A DNA stretch of 64,000 bases from Campylobacterales bacterium (GTDB lineage: Bacteria > Campylobacterota > Campylobacteria > Campylobacterales > Sulfurimonadaceae). Below are positions 44,777-54,056 of the stretch, one piece after another. Location: contig JAPLGO010000023.1 of NCBI GenBank assembly GCA_026390115.1, positions 171,075 to 235,074 on the forward strand. Reading direction: 5' to 3'. Each line of letters starts with the position of its first letter. The stretch's first letter is position 1. The position numbers and the translations under genes are program-made. A model generated the notes under the pieces. The model worked only from the letters and a program-made list of their open reading frames with translations, did no database searches and was not told where the DNA came from.

Positions 44777-46294
44777 ATGGAATTAGTTTATTTATGGGTT
44801 GAGGATTATAAAAATATCCAAAAGCAAGGGTTTAACTTTTCGCCTAGGTTTAGATGTAAGTATGATGAAGCTAGTAAAGAATTAACTATTGATGAAAATA
44901 AAGATTGTTTAGAAAATTTCTTTGGTGAAAATATTAATGTTACTGCTATTGTTGGGGAGAATGGGAGTGGGAAGAGTAGCTTACTAGAAAAGCTATATTT
45001 AAATAAAACATTAAAATACAATGATATGGTAATCATTTTGATGAATAATGAAATAATTATTTGTTGTCAAAATAACCTTCAAATTATTAACAACACAAAA
45101 TATATTTATAGATTAATGCAAAATACTGAAATATTAGATTTGTCCTATATGAATATTTCTCATTTTCACACTGAAGATATAGATATATTTGAGAATAATT
45201 ATATATCTGTATATCAAGATATAATGTATAGCTTTGAAGAGGAAAATAGTAGCACAAATAAAAGTTCTATTTTAAAAAGATATAAAAACTTTAAAACTCA
45301 ATTAAACTATTATTTAATTTATTACAATAGTATTTTCGATTTCTTAGAAAAAAAATTAAAAATTAATAAACCATATTTTCTTCAACTAAATTTTCTGAAA
45401 AATAGTCACATAAAAGATTTTTTTGAAGATAACAGGGAAGATTTAGACATCAATACAATTCTGTATACGATTTTATCAAATTCAGATACTGAAGAATTTG
45501 AAAATGAAAATGACAAATTTGACATAAATCGATTGAATAACTTTATCAATTCTTATGATAGTGATAATCAACAAATAATTGATAATTTAATTGATAATTC
45601 TGAAATAGTTCAAGACTCTATAGTAATAAATATGAAAAATATTGAATTAATAAAAGAATTTATAAACATTGTCATAGATAATGATAAATTAGAATATTTT
45701 GAATTAACATATTTAACAAAAGATGAAAAAAGAATTGATTTAAGTTCTGGGGAACAACTAATGTTATTTTATTTATATAATATAGAAAATAGTAATAATA
45801 TTTTAGTTATAGATGAAGTAGACTTATATTTACATCCCAATTGGCAGAAATCTTTTTTGTCACTTATAATAGACAATATAAAAAAGAATAAGCATATAAT
45901 ATTATCTTCTCATTCACCATTTATCCTCTCAGATTTACCAAAAGAAAATGTTATTTTTTTAAAAGATGGCAAACAAGTAGATGTAAATATTAACCCTTTC
46001 GGAGCAAATATCCATACTCTGCTTTCTCATGGCTTTTTTATGAAAGATGGGCTTATGGGGGAGTTTGCGAAAGGTAAAATAGAAGATGTTATAAATTATC
46101 TCAATGATAAAGAGTCAACCATCAAAAATAATGATGAAGCTCAAAAACTTTTAAATATTATCGGTGAACCTGTTATAAAAAATCAACTTCAAAGAATGCT
46201 TGATAGTAAAAGATTGTCTAAAGTTGATGAGATTGATAAAATAAAATTAGATATGAAAAATTTGGCAAAAAGATTGGAAGAGTTAGAAAAGTGA
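44777..46294 (+). CDS. AAA ATPase of a Septu-like (PtuA-like) defence pair
   Basis: 505 aa. Walker A GENGSGKSS at 60-68. ABC-type signature in DLSSGEQLMLF (about 322-332), Walker B ILVIDEVDLYLHPNW and H-switch LSSHSPFILSDLP. Between Walker A and signature lies an Asn/Asp-rich coiled region of about 250 residues. A helical tail follows. RBS GAGGAAAT. Markedly richer in A+T and in Asn/Ile codons than polA or the aldo/keto reductase beside it, suggesting transfer. The next gene overlaps it by 4 bp (GTGA) and encodes an HNH nuclease, as in PtuAB. Confidence 0.82.
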   Translation: MELVYLWVEDYKNIQKQGFNFSPRFRCKYDEASKELTIDENKDCLENFFGENINVTAIVGENGSGKSSLLEKLYLNKTLKYNDMVIILMNNEIIICCQNNLQIINNTKYIYRLMQNTEILDLSYMNISHFHTEDIDIFENNYISVYQDIMYSFEEENSSTNKSSILKRYKNFKTQLNYYLIYYNSIFDFLEKKLKINKPYFLQLNFLKNSHIKDFFEDNREDLDINTILYTILSNSDTEEFENENDKFDINRLNNFINSYDSDNQQIIDNLIDNSEIVQDSIVINMKNIELIKEFINIVIDNDKLEYFELTYLTKDEKRIDLSSGEQLMLFYLYNIENSNNILVIDEVDLYLHPNWQKSFLSLIIDNIKKNKHIILSSHSPFILSDLPKENVIFLKDGKQVDVNINPFGANIHTLLSHGFFMKDGLMGEFAKGKIEDVINYLNDKESTIKNNDEAQKLLNIIGEPVIKNQLQRMLDSKRLSKVDEIDKIKLDMKNLAKRLEELEK

Positions 46295-47226
46295 TTAAAA
46301 TCCATACAACTCAAACCATTGTTGATAATTTTTATAATTCAGTAGTAAAACTATTTGAAAATAAGTTGGTAAAGACTAAAGATAAACAGATTATTTGGTC
46401 AATAGAATTCAAGATAATAGATAAATTATTAAAAACAAAACTCAAAAATTTTGATGATAAAATAACTTTTGAAAAAATCATAAAAGCTGATTATCCATAT
46501 ATGAAAAATTTGGTTGAATTTTTAGATAAACATCCTCAAAGATACGCGTTAAGCCCACAAGAAAAAGATTATTTTTTGACTATGTACGATAGATTGAAAA
46601 AAGCAAATTTTATAAAAGCGTTAAATATTAATGTATGTCCTTATTGCAATCGAAATTACATTTTTAATTTTAGTAAAAACAACATACAAGAAGCAACAGC
46701 ACAACTTGACCACTTTTTTGATAAAAAAGATTATCCCTATCTTACAGTTAGTTTATACAATTTAGTACCTAGTTGCTCCACATGTAATCAAAGAAAATCA
46801 TCAAAAAGAGAAAACATTTTTTATCCTTATTTAGAGAATTTTAATGAGAGTGCAAAGTTTAGATATAAAGGAATAAAGTCTATTGCCAAAGATGAAAAAC
46901 TAGATTTTTTAGATTTTAAAAGAGTAATGTTTGATATAGAAGCTATAAAAGATAAAGAAAAAGTAGAAAAACATATTAAGGTGTTTAATCTAAAAAATTT
47001 GTATGAAGAACATAAAGATATAATTTCTGAACTACTTCAAAAAGCAGAAATCTACAACGACAGCTACATAGACGAACTCATGCAAAAATACGAAGGAACT
47101 CTATTTAAGAACCGTGAGGATTTACTTAGGCTTGTGACATATGGATATGTGAGTGATGAAGACCTGCACAAACGCCCACTAAGTAAACTTATAAAAGACA
47201 TCTCAGAGGAGTTAAAACTACTATGA
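46291..47226 (+). CDS. HNH endonuclease of a Septu-like (PtuB-like) defence pair
   Basis: 311 aa from GTG. A helical N-terminus of about 105 residues leads to VCPYCNRNYIF (C116, C119), LDHFF (D140, H141), N157 and SCSTCNQRK (C162, C165), the layout of the zinc-bound HNH fold seen in PtuB / TIGR02646-type proteins. The helical C-terminal domain is longer than in minimal PtuB. The pair with an ATPase is the Septu arrangement, where the nuclease is held by the ATPase and acts on phage or cellular DNA. No retron reverse transcriptase or msr-msd is adjacent. Confidence 0.8.
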   Translation: MIKIHTTQTIVDNFYNSVVKLFENKLVKTKDKQIIWSIEFKIIDKLLKTKLKNFDDKITFEKIIKADYPYMKNLVEFLDKHPQRYALSPQEKDYFLTMYDRLKKANFIKALNINVCPYCNRNYIFNFSKNNIQEATAQLDHFFDKKDYPYLTVSLYNLVPSCSTCNQRKSSKRENIFYPYLENFNESAKFRYKGIKSIAKDEKLDFLDFKRVMFDIEAIKDKEKVEKHIKVFNLKNLYEEHKDIISELLQKAEIYNDSYIDELMQKYEGTLFKNREDLLRLVTYGYVSDEDLHKRPLSKLIKDISEELKLL

Positions 47227-47284
47227 TTTTATTCTTCCACATGCCAAACATAAAACCTAAACTCAGTAAAAAAGGAAAAACAAA

Positions 47285-48301
47285 ATGAATTACAGATACA
47301 TAGGAAAAACGGGGCTTCGTGTGAGTCCGGTTTGCATGGGGACTATGACTTTTGGTTCGCAGTGCGATGAAAAAGAGGCTTTTAAAATTTTGGATAAGGC
47401 GTATGAGGCAGGTGTGAATTTTTACGATACAGCAGAGGTTTATCCGATTCCTCCGAGTGCCGATAAAGTGGGGATTACCGAGAAGATAGTTGGCAGGTGG
47501 ATGAAGACAAAACCCCGTGATAGCATCATTTTGGCGACCAAAGTCGCAGGTGCGGCAAACGGTTGGTTTGTTCCACCTGTACGCCATGGTTTGACGGCGA
47601 TTGACAGCTTCCACATTGAGAGAGCGATTGAGGGGAGTTTGAAAAACCTTGGTACGGATTATATCGATCTTTATCAGATGCATTGGCCTGATTCTGTTGT
47701 GCCGATTGAGGAGAGTATGAAAGCTTTTGACAGATTGGTTCAAAGCGGAAAAGTGCGTTACATAGGCACTTCAAACGATACCGCCTATGGCACGACCAAA
47801 GCTCTTATGATTTCGGCGCACAAGGGGTATGCAAGGTTTGAGTCTATTCAAAATAACTTCTCACTTTTGAACCGTCGCTTTTTGGATGAACTCGCAACCG
47901 TGGCAAGAAAAGAGCAGATTTCACTCTTGCCCTATTCGCCCCTTGCAGGCGGGGTTTTGAGCGGAAAATATAATCAGGCATATGTTTTGGGCGGTCGTTT
48001 TAGAGACTATATCAACTCTCCAACCCAGCGACTTCGAGTGATGGCGGACAGATTTATGAACGACAGAACACTCGCCTCGACACAAAAATATCTCAAAATC
48101 GCACAAGAGCATGAACTCCATCCGGTTACGATGGCGATTGCATGGTCGAAGCAGTTTGATTTTGTTGCTTCAACCATCATCGGAGCAACCTCGGCAGAGC
48201 AGTTGGATGCAAGTTTGGCGGCGATGGAGTTGGTGCTAAGTGCCGAAGTTTTAGCTGCATGTGATAAAGTGCATCACGAAATTTTATACCCTATGGGTTA
48301 A
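47285..48301 (+). CDS. aldo/keto reductase
   Basis: 338 aa, NADPH-dependent TIM-barrel oxidoreductase. Motifs are YDTAEVY (catalytic Asp and Tyr), the Lys in ILATKVAG, YIDLYQMHWPD (His) and IGTSNDTAYG. Similar to the Tas/YajO subfamily. RBS AAAAAGGAAAAA before the ATG. A GC-richer gene just after the AT-rich defence pair marks the boundary of that insertion. Confidence 0.9.
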   Translation: MNYRYIGKTGLRVSPVCMGTMTFGSQCDEKEAFKILDKAYEAGVNFYDTAEVYPIPPSADKVGITEKIVGRWMKTKPRDSIILATKVAGAANGWFVPPVRHGLTAIDSFHIERAIEGSLKNLGTDYIDLYQMHWPDSVVPIEESMKAFDRLVQSGKVRYIGTSNDTAYGTTKALMISAHKGYARFESIQNNFSLLNRRFLDELATVARKEQISLLPYSPLAGGVLSGKYNQAYVLGGRFRDYINSPTQRLRVMADRFMNDRTLASTQKYLKIAQEHELHPVTMAIAWSKQFDFVASTIIGATSAEQLDASLAAMELVLSAEVLAACDKVHHEILYPMG

Positions 48302-48573
48302 ATAAATCAAGTCGCTACCTATTATAGGCGGCTTGTAGTTGCGGAGGAATTGAACTTATAAATTACGTAGGCGGAAAAACACCGCAAATATGGCTGAACT
48401 ACTTGAGCAATTGTTCAGACTGTCAGCTTGGTTTTACCTCGATAGCTGACAGTCTGAAGTATTTTGAAACAATGATTGACAAAAATATCGTACTTTATCT
48501 GATGTAAATTAGATGTTAATCATAGTACTATCTATTTCTAAAGCACTTTATCTACCTAAATAAAACGTTCTAC
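48302..48573. other. 272-bp gene-free stretch with a large inverted repeat
   Basis: Contains a perfect 15-bp inverted repeat, TTCAGACTGTCAGCT at 48414-48428 and AGCTGACAGTCTGAA at 48444-48458, with a 15-nt loop. A frame open from about 48328 to a TAA at 48508 has no recognised start codon or family. It could be a terminator, a remnant gene, or the scar of a mobile element. Confidence 0.55.
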
Positions 48574-48825
48574 TTATTTTTTTTCAGGTTTTTTATAAAA
48601 TGCAATGCAATAACCATCAGGGCTAATGGAACCTTCTACCATTCTGCATTCGTTACTCTCCGAAATAAAGTGCATACAAAAAGAACATTGTTTACCATCT
48701 TTTGGACTCTCTTGATAATGATACTGTTCTTTCGTACCTTTAGCATACAAAGGCGTAGTAGTAAATGCAGCTAAACCTAGCACAGCCATATATTGAAAAA
48801 AACTTCTTCGCGTTGTAACTCTCAT
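48574..48825 (-). CDS. high-potential iron-sulfur protein (HiPIP)
   Basis: 83 aa. A twin-arginine-type signal, TTRRSFFQY, followed by a hydrophobic core and PLYAKG, indicates Tat export. The mature part has four Cys, KQCSFCMHF, ECRMVEG and GYCIAFY, in the HiPIP arrangement binding one 4Fe-4S cluster. HiPIPs carry electrons in the periplasm. Directly after sodB on the same strand. Confidence 0.85.
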   Translation of the reverse strand: MRVTTRRSFFQYMAVLGLAAFTTTPLYAKGTKEQYHYQESPKDGKQCSFCMHFISESNECRMVEGSISPDGYCIAFYKKPEKK

Positions 48826-48850
48826 AATAATCTCCTTATCTTTATATTAA

Positions 48851-49534
48851 TCAGCTTCCTGATTCTTCCTTAGCATCAAGCGCATCTATGTAATCACAAT
48901 AGGGTGTATTGTCTTTGCAAAAATTGGAAAAATAATCCCCACGATGTTTTTCATGGTTTGCAAAATTAAATGATACAAACTTCCAGTTCAGAAGTTTCCA
49001 CCAATTCTCAAGATAATCTGCGCGCGCATTTCTATAGTCGATATAATAGGCATGTTCCCACACATCGCACACCATTAAGGGTACTAAACCTGAACGGAGT
49101 GGATTGTCAGCATTTGACGTATTGACAATACTAAGATTTTTTTTATCATCAATGCAAAGCCAGACCCAGCCTGAGCCAAATAGAGTAACTCCTTTTTCAA
49201 TAAAAGCTTTTTTAAATGCTTCTATAGAACCAAACTGTGCGTTGATAACAGAGTCAAGTGCTAATGATGGAACGGTTGATTCGGGAGACAGAGTGGTCCA
49301 AAAGAAATCATGATTGTAAACTTGCGCAGCGTTATTATAAACAGCACCATCTGCGTGTTTTATAATCTCTACTAAACTTTTGGATTCAAATTCTGCTGTA
49401 CCAGAAATAAGAGCATTCAATTTTGTGACATAACCCGCATGATGTTTACCATGATGGTATTGCAATGTTTCGGCAGACATCATCGGTTCTAATGCATCGT
49501 ATGCATAAGGCAGTTTCATCAATTCGTGTAACAT
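48851..49534 (-). CDS. sodB: superoxide dismutase (Fe/Mn)
   Basis: 227 aa cytoplasmic enzyme. Metal ligands are visible in SAETLQYHHGKHHAGYV (His), VYNHDFFW (His) and CDVWEHAYYIDYRN (Asp and His). Slightly longer than usual (about 195-210) because of a C-terminal Asp/Glu/Ser-rich tail and an N-terminal LHELMK. RBS AAGGAGAA. Cotranscription with the HiPIP gene 25 bp downstream is likely. Confidence 0.92.
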   Translation of the reverse strand: MLHELMKLPYAYDALEPMMSAETLQYHHGKHHAGYVTKLNALISGTAEFESKSLVEIIKHADGAVYNNAAQVYNHDFFWTTLSPESTVPSLALDSVINAQFGSIEAFKKAFIEKGVTLFGSGWVWLCIDDKKNLSIVNTSNADNPLRSGLVPLMVCDVWEHAYYIDYRNARADYLENWWKLLNWKFVSFNFANHEKHRGDYFSNFCKDNTPYCDYIDALDAKEESGS

Positions 49535-49717
49535 TTTAGTTCTCCTTCTCTTTATTAGTAAACTAAATATAATCTAATCGGTTTAATTCTACTTAAAAAA
49601 TATGAATATGTCAACCTTGTATAATATCTAGTCTAAAAAGTTCTATTTATACAGAGTCAATAAAGAAAATTTTGAGTTTTTAAGTGTAATTGAGAGCTCG
49701 AGTGAAAAGGATAAATA

Positions 49718-49942
49718 ATGGCGGTAATAATTACAGATTTATGTATAAATTGTGATGAATGTTTGCAGAATTGTCCGGTAAATGCCATCGTATATGATGC
49801 ACACTTTTTAAATGAGGATCTTTACAAACTTTGCAATAAAGAAAACATTGTGAAATTTTCTCTCAAAAAAGAAAAAAAATATCGCAAAGATATTCTTTTA
49901 AGTATGTGCGGAGTCGGTAAAGAGGTACAGGTTGAACTATAA
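49718..49942 (+). CDS. ferredoxin-like 4Fe-4S protein
   Basis: 74 aa with one CINCDECLQNCP cluster (C-x2-C-x2-C-x3-CP). The second half, where a typical 2[4Fe-4S] ferredoxin has another motif, instead contains isolated Cys in LCNKEN and SMCGVG, so it holds one cluster with certainty. A single-cluster electron carrier. RBS AAAAGG region upstream of ATG. Confidence 0.8.
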   Translation: MAVIITDLCINCDECLQNCPVNAIVYDAHFLNEDLYKLCNKENIVKFSLKKEKKYRKDILLSMCGVGKEVQVEL

Positions 49943-49970
49943 AATTAAGTATGGCAAAATTTATGGAACT

Positions 49971-50747
49971 CTAGTTGTAATCTTGAACTATTTTATATGT
50001 CATATCTAAATTAGTTGCTTTTAAAACTTCTATTCTCAGACCTTTAAATCCTACCAAAGCAGTATCATTGTTCTCAAGCTCATATTCTACATCTTGCGTA
50101 AAGGTAGGTTGTGCCATATTATTTGTAAACTCTTTAAATGATATTTTTATTTTATTACCTACTTTGCCTTCATATAAAGCTTGATATTTAAAAGTATTTA
50201 TAGAAGAGTTTGGAGAGAAAGTCGGTACTTTACTATATTGGATCGGATGTTCAAGTTCAATTAAATTTTCGTTTGGATACTTTGTAGAGTGCGTAAATTT
50301 ATTCTGATTGTATGCATCAACAATACAACGGGCTTTTTCATTGCAAGCAGCAGTCCAATTATTCCATTTTCTTAAATATAACGCTCCGGATGAATCGGCA
50401 GGAGTAGTTGCCGTGTCACCGTTCATGTACATCAATCCAGCTCCAGCTCCAGCTACTGGAGCTAGTGGTCCTAACAGGAGCCAAGCAGGATTGTAGTCAT
50501 AATCATTGCCACTGCTTTTTAATACTTCAACAGGCTCATTCAGTTTTACCGCATAACTCATATTTCCTAATTTTTCATAAATACTCTCACCGACTTCAAT
50601 CGTATTTACAGTATCGAGTTTAGGACTATTTGACTCTTTCTCATAATAAATATTTGGTAATTGAGGCGCTTTATTTACACATCCGCTTGCCATAAATGTC
50701 ATAGATAAAACAGTAAATCCAAATATAATTGTCTTTATTCTTTTCAC
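49971..50747 (-). CDS. hypothetical lipoprotein
   Basis: 258 aa. The signal peptide ends in MASGC (lipobox, about Cys23). The mature protein has an N-terminal polar segment and a helix-like stretch at about 88-105 (LLLGPLAPVAGAGAGLMY) that could insert into a membrane. No family recognised. Weak RBS TAAAAGTG. Convergent with the ferredoxin gene. Confidence 0.6.
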   Translation of the reverse strand: MKRIKTIIFGFTVLSMTFMASGCVNKAPQLPNIYYEKESNSPKLDTVNTIEVGESIYEKLGNMSYAVKLNEPVEVLKSSGNDYDYNPAWLLLGPLAPVAGAGAGLMYMNGDTATTPADSSGALYLRKWNNWTAACNEKARCIVDAYNQNKFTHSTKYPNENLIELEHPIQYSKVPTFSPNSSINTFKYQALYEGKVGNKIKISFKEFTNNMAQPTFTQDVEYELENNDTALVGFKGLRIEVLKATNLDMTYKIVQDYN

Positions 50748-51077
50748 TTTTATTCCTCATGCTTTTTGAGTTTCCGTATTGTGACACATAGTATCTAAAG
50801 GGATATTATAAGTCAATATCGTGTCCTAAAAAAAAGAGGTGCAGAACAGACTCAAACAGGATTTGATATAATATTCGTATTGAGTAAATGCATCAAAGAA
50901 CTTACTTTAGGAAACTGGGAATTTAGAAGTTTATGGTTATGAATATTCCTCAAAACCTAATGTAATAGTGGAGGAAGAAAAAAAAAGTAGCGTAATGAAA
51001 ATTAATTTCTGCAAAATTAATAAATACTAAAATTTGAAAATCAGATATAATAAATAAAAAAATACGAGAATAAATGA
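50748..51077. other. 330-bp stretch without a supported gene
   Basis: AT-rich between the divergent lipoprotein and DUF695 genes. Only short frames are open and none has both a start and an RBS. It presumably holds both promoters; no operator or repeat was recognised. Confidence 0.5.
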
Positions 51078-51806
51078 ATGAGAGAAATTTTTAATAGAAT
51101 AGAAGACAGCAGTTCAATGAGTGTTGAGTTTGAGGTTGATGCGGGAGATTATAAAGAGAATAATCCTTGGCTTTTTAGTATCTTTGTAAAATATGAAGGT
51201 ATAAGTGAAGATATGGATGGTTATGAGGAGTTTTTGGAGACGAAAGAGTCTCTGATTATAGCTCTAGAACATGATGAAAGAGCAGTATATGTGGGTAGCA
51301 GAGTAGTAGATGGCTGGAATGAACTCTATTTTTATGCGCCTGATTCAAAAGAGCTTAACTCCATTGTATCAAAAATTTTGACACCTTCAAATTACGCTTA
51401 TGAGAGCAATGTTGTACGAGATACAAAATGGAGTTTTTACGAGCTTCAACTCTCTCCGAGTGAGTTAGAACTGCATCATAGCCAGAGTGCAAAAATCATC
51501 TTTTTACTTGAAGAGGAGGGCGATGATTTGAGTGTTGCCAGAGAAGTGGAACACTATGCAGTATTCGATACAAGCACCCAAAAAGAGAGATTTGTGAACA
51601 ATGCCCTAGAAAACGGCTTTACATTTAAAGATGATATTGCTACCGATGAGTATGAGCATGGAGTTGCTCTCATTAAAATCCACATGCCAAGAGAAGATGA
51701 AGTGAAAAAAACTGTTGAAGAGTTGTATGCACTCATCAAAAAAGAGCATGGTTTTTATGAGGGGTGGAGTACGACTTTGGCAGACGATAAAGAAGAAAAC
51801 AGTTAA
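51078..51806 (+). CDS. DUF695 / RraB-like protein
   Basis: 242 aa, soluble and acidic. N-terminal DUF695-type domain (about 15-130, FEVDAGDYKENNPWLFSIFVKY and TKWSFYELQLSPS) and a C-terminal region (about 150-235) resembling the RNase E inhibitor RraB family (VAREVEHYAVF, DEYEHGVALIKIH). Regulatory role in this organism unknown. 3 bp before the LplT-PlsC gene. Confidence 0.7.
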   Translation: MREIFNRIEDSSSMSVEFEVDAGDYKENNPWLFSIFVKYEGISEDMDGYEEFLETKESLIIALEHDERAVYVGSRVVDGWNELYFYAPDSKELNSIVSKILTPSNYAYESNVVRDTKWSFYELQLSPSELELHHSQSAKIIFLLEEEGDDLSVAREVEHYAVFDTSTQKERFVNNALENGFTFKDDIATDEYEHGVALIKIHMPREDEVKKTVEELYALIKKEHGFYEGWSTTLADDKEENS

Positions 51807-51809
51807 ATT

Positions 51810-53642
51810 ATGACGAAATTGTTTGCCATAACAGGATTTATTAACTATCTTATTGTCATTTTTCTGAATGCTTTTACAGATTTGGGTCATAAAATAATTA
51901 TCCAAAATACGATTTTTAAAGTGTACGATGGACAAACTCAGATTGTTCTGACGGCTATCGTAAATGCTCTTATTCTTCTTCCTTTTATTCTGGCATTCTC
52001 TCCGTCAGGCTTTTTAGCCGACAAATTTCCTAAAAATAAAATTATGGAGTATGCCTCTGTTTTTGCAATCGTGATTACTCTTGGTATTACTTATTCCTAC
52101 TATCAAGGGTGGTTTTTTACGGCATTTATTATGACTTTTCTACTTGGGCTTCAAGCTGCAATCTACGGACCTGCAAAATATGGCTATATAAAGGAGTTGG
52201 TTGGCGTTAAATTTATAAGTTCAGGCAACGGAGCCGTCCAAGCCTCTACAACGGTTGCTATTTTGGGCGGAATTATCTTCTATACGGTTCTCTTTGAGGG
52301 CATGTTGGATGATAGTTTTAAAACAAAAGAGGATATTTTACTTCTTATTGCTCCTCTTGGCTGGCTCTTGGTTCTGAGTTCGGTCATTGAGTGGTTTCTC
52401 ACATCCAAACTACCAAATAAAATGATAGAAGCTTCAAAGCGAGAGTTTACACTTGCAAGATATATAAAAGGTGCTTATTTACGAAAAAATTTAAAGATTA
52501 TAAGAAGAAAAAAAGAGGTTTTTGAAGCTATCATCGCTTTGAGCCTCTTTTGGTCTATCTCTCAGGTTGTTTTGGCTGTATTCGGCGAGTATGCAAAGAG
52601 CGAGCTTGGAGTAACGAATACCATCTTTGTTCAGGGTGTAATGGCGCTTGCAGGTATCGGAATAGTTATCGGTTCTATCATGGCGGCAAACCTCTCAAAA
52701 CACTATATAAACACCGGTTTAGTGGCTATCGGCTCAGTCGGCATTACTCTTTTGGTTCTTCTCATCCCTTTTGTCTCTTCCATGAGTGTGATGGCTTTCA
52801 TGTTCACACTTTTTGGAATTTTTGCAGGTTTATTGATGGTTCCGCTCAACGCTCACATCCAGTTTCTCTCGCCGCGAGTCCATTTGGGCGTAGTTTTGGC
52901 TGGCAGCAACTTTATTCAAAATGTTTTCATGTTCTCTTTTTTAGTTTTAACTACTCTCTTTGCCTACTTTGGAATGAACTCTGAACTGCTTTTTTACCTT
53001 ATGTTTTTTGTTGGAGTCTATCTCTCTTTTATGCTCTATAAAAGATATTCGGTGATGACTATTTGGGCGATTATGGAACTGATATTCAGAACAAGACACA
53101 ACTACAACTATGTGGGTTTAGAAAATATTCCCTTAACCAAGGCAGTGTTACTTTTGGGAAACCATGTGAGTTGGATAGATTGGATAATTCTGCAACTCTC
53201 TCTCGGTAGAAGAATAAGTTTTATGATGGACAGAGATATCTATAAATGGAGAGGTTTTAACCTGCTTTTTAAAAAAGGTGAAGTTATACCGCTTTCGCCA
53301 AAAGCCTTTAAAGACGCTTTTAAAGAGGCGCATAACAGACTGAAAAACGGTAGAATAGTCGCACTTTATCCTGAGGGTGAGATAGCAAAAACATCAGATA
53401 TTGCGGAGTTTAACAGAGGCTATGAACTTATACCGAATGATTACGATGGTGTTATAATCCCATTTTTTATTGACGGAGTTTTTGGAAGTGCCTTTTCAAA
53501 ATACAAGCCAAAAAAGAAAAAGAGTTTTTTTAGAAGAAGAGAGATAAGCGTCTATTTTGCTCCGCCCGTCTCTAAAGATATAAAGGCGGATGAACTTAAA
53601 AAAATTATACAAAACATGAAGGAGAAATATGAAACTAAATAA
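51810..53642 (+). CDS. LplT-type MFS transporter fused to PlsC-type acyltransferase
   Basis: 610 aa. The N-terminal 12-helix MFS domain (about 1-405) resembles the lysophospholipid transporter LplT. The C-terminal acyltransferase (about 420-610) has the NHVSWIDW (NHxSxxD) catalytic motif and ALYPEGEIAK. A transport plus reacylation fusion resembles LplT-Aas, but lacks the Aas acyl-ACP ligase domain. It probably flips and reacylates lysophospholipid. The stop overlaps dgkA by 14 bp. Confidence 0.88.
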   Translation: MTKLFAITGFINYLIVIFLNAFTDLGHKIIIQNTIFKVYDGQTQIVLTAIVNALILLPFILAFSPSGFLADKFPKNKIMEYASVFAIVITLGITYSYYQGWFFTAFIMTFLLGLQAAIYGPAKYGYIKELVGVKFISSGNGAVQASTTVAILGGIIFYTVLFEGMLDDSFKTKEDILLLIAPLGWLLVLSSVIEWFLTSKLPNKMIEASKREFTLARYIKGAYLRKNLKIIRRKKEVFEAIIALSLFWSISQVVLAVFGEYAKSELGVTNTIFVQGVMALAGIGIVIGSIMAANLSKHYINTGLVAIGSVGITLLVLLIPFVSSMSVMAFMFTLFGIFAGLLMVPLNAHIQFLSPRVHLGVVLAGSNFIQNVFMFSFLVLTTLFAYFGMNSELLFYLMFFVGVYLSFMLYKRYSVMTIWAIMELIFRTRHNYNYVGLENIPLTKAVLLLGNHVSWIDWIILQLSLGRRISFMMDRDIYKWRGFNLLFKKGEVIPLSPKAFKDAFKEAHNRLKNGRIVALYPEGEIAKTSDIAEFNRGYELIPNDYDGVIIPFFIDGVFGSAFSKYKPKKKKSFFRRREISVYFAPPVSKDIKADELKKIIQNMKEKYETK

Positions 53643-54000
53643 ACCAAAGCATTCACTTTTTAGAAATGGAAAGTATGCTCTTGAAGGCTTTATCGATATA
53701 ACAAAAAATGAGACATCCTTTAAGTGGCAGCTTTTGATGCTTTTTGTGATGGGCATAGCGGCATGGAATCTGCCTATAAGTTTTGCACATGCAAGCATAC
53801 TTTTTTGGTCTTTGTTTATTCCTGTTTTGGCCGAGGTTGCAAACAGCTCTATCGAGAGAGTCGTTGACCTGGTGACGAAGGAGTATCACATACTGGCAAA
53901 ACAGGCAAAAGATGCAGGTGCTACTCTGGTTCTGCTTAGTCTTATTGTGACGGCAGGTATCTGGGTTACCGTTTTATTACTGGCATTTAACCTCGTTTAA
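53629..54000 (+). CDS. dgkA: diacylglycerol kinase
   Basis: 123 aa, three membrane helices, with AEVANSSIERVVDLV carrying the conserved E-x3-N-x2-E-x2-D signature and AKDAGATLVLL. Phosphorylates membrane diacylglycerol to phosphatidate, which suits the acyltransferase gene it overlaps. RBS GGAGAAAT. Confidence 0.92.
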   Translation: MKLNKPKHSLFRNGKYALEGFIDITKNETSFKWQLLMLFVMGIAAWNLPISFAHASILFWSLFIPVLAEVANSSIERVVDLVTKEYHILAKQAKDAGATLVLLSLIVTAGIWVTVLLLAFNLV

Positions 54001-54056
54001 ATGTTTAAAAATAATATATCAGTATAATATCGCAACTATTTTTGGAGAAATTTTTT

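Noticed and set aside
47189..47743. 184-aa open frame antisense to the aldo/keto reductase
   Set aside because: Shadow frame; the plus-strand gene has full catalytic motifs and an RBS.
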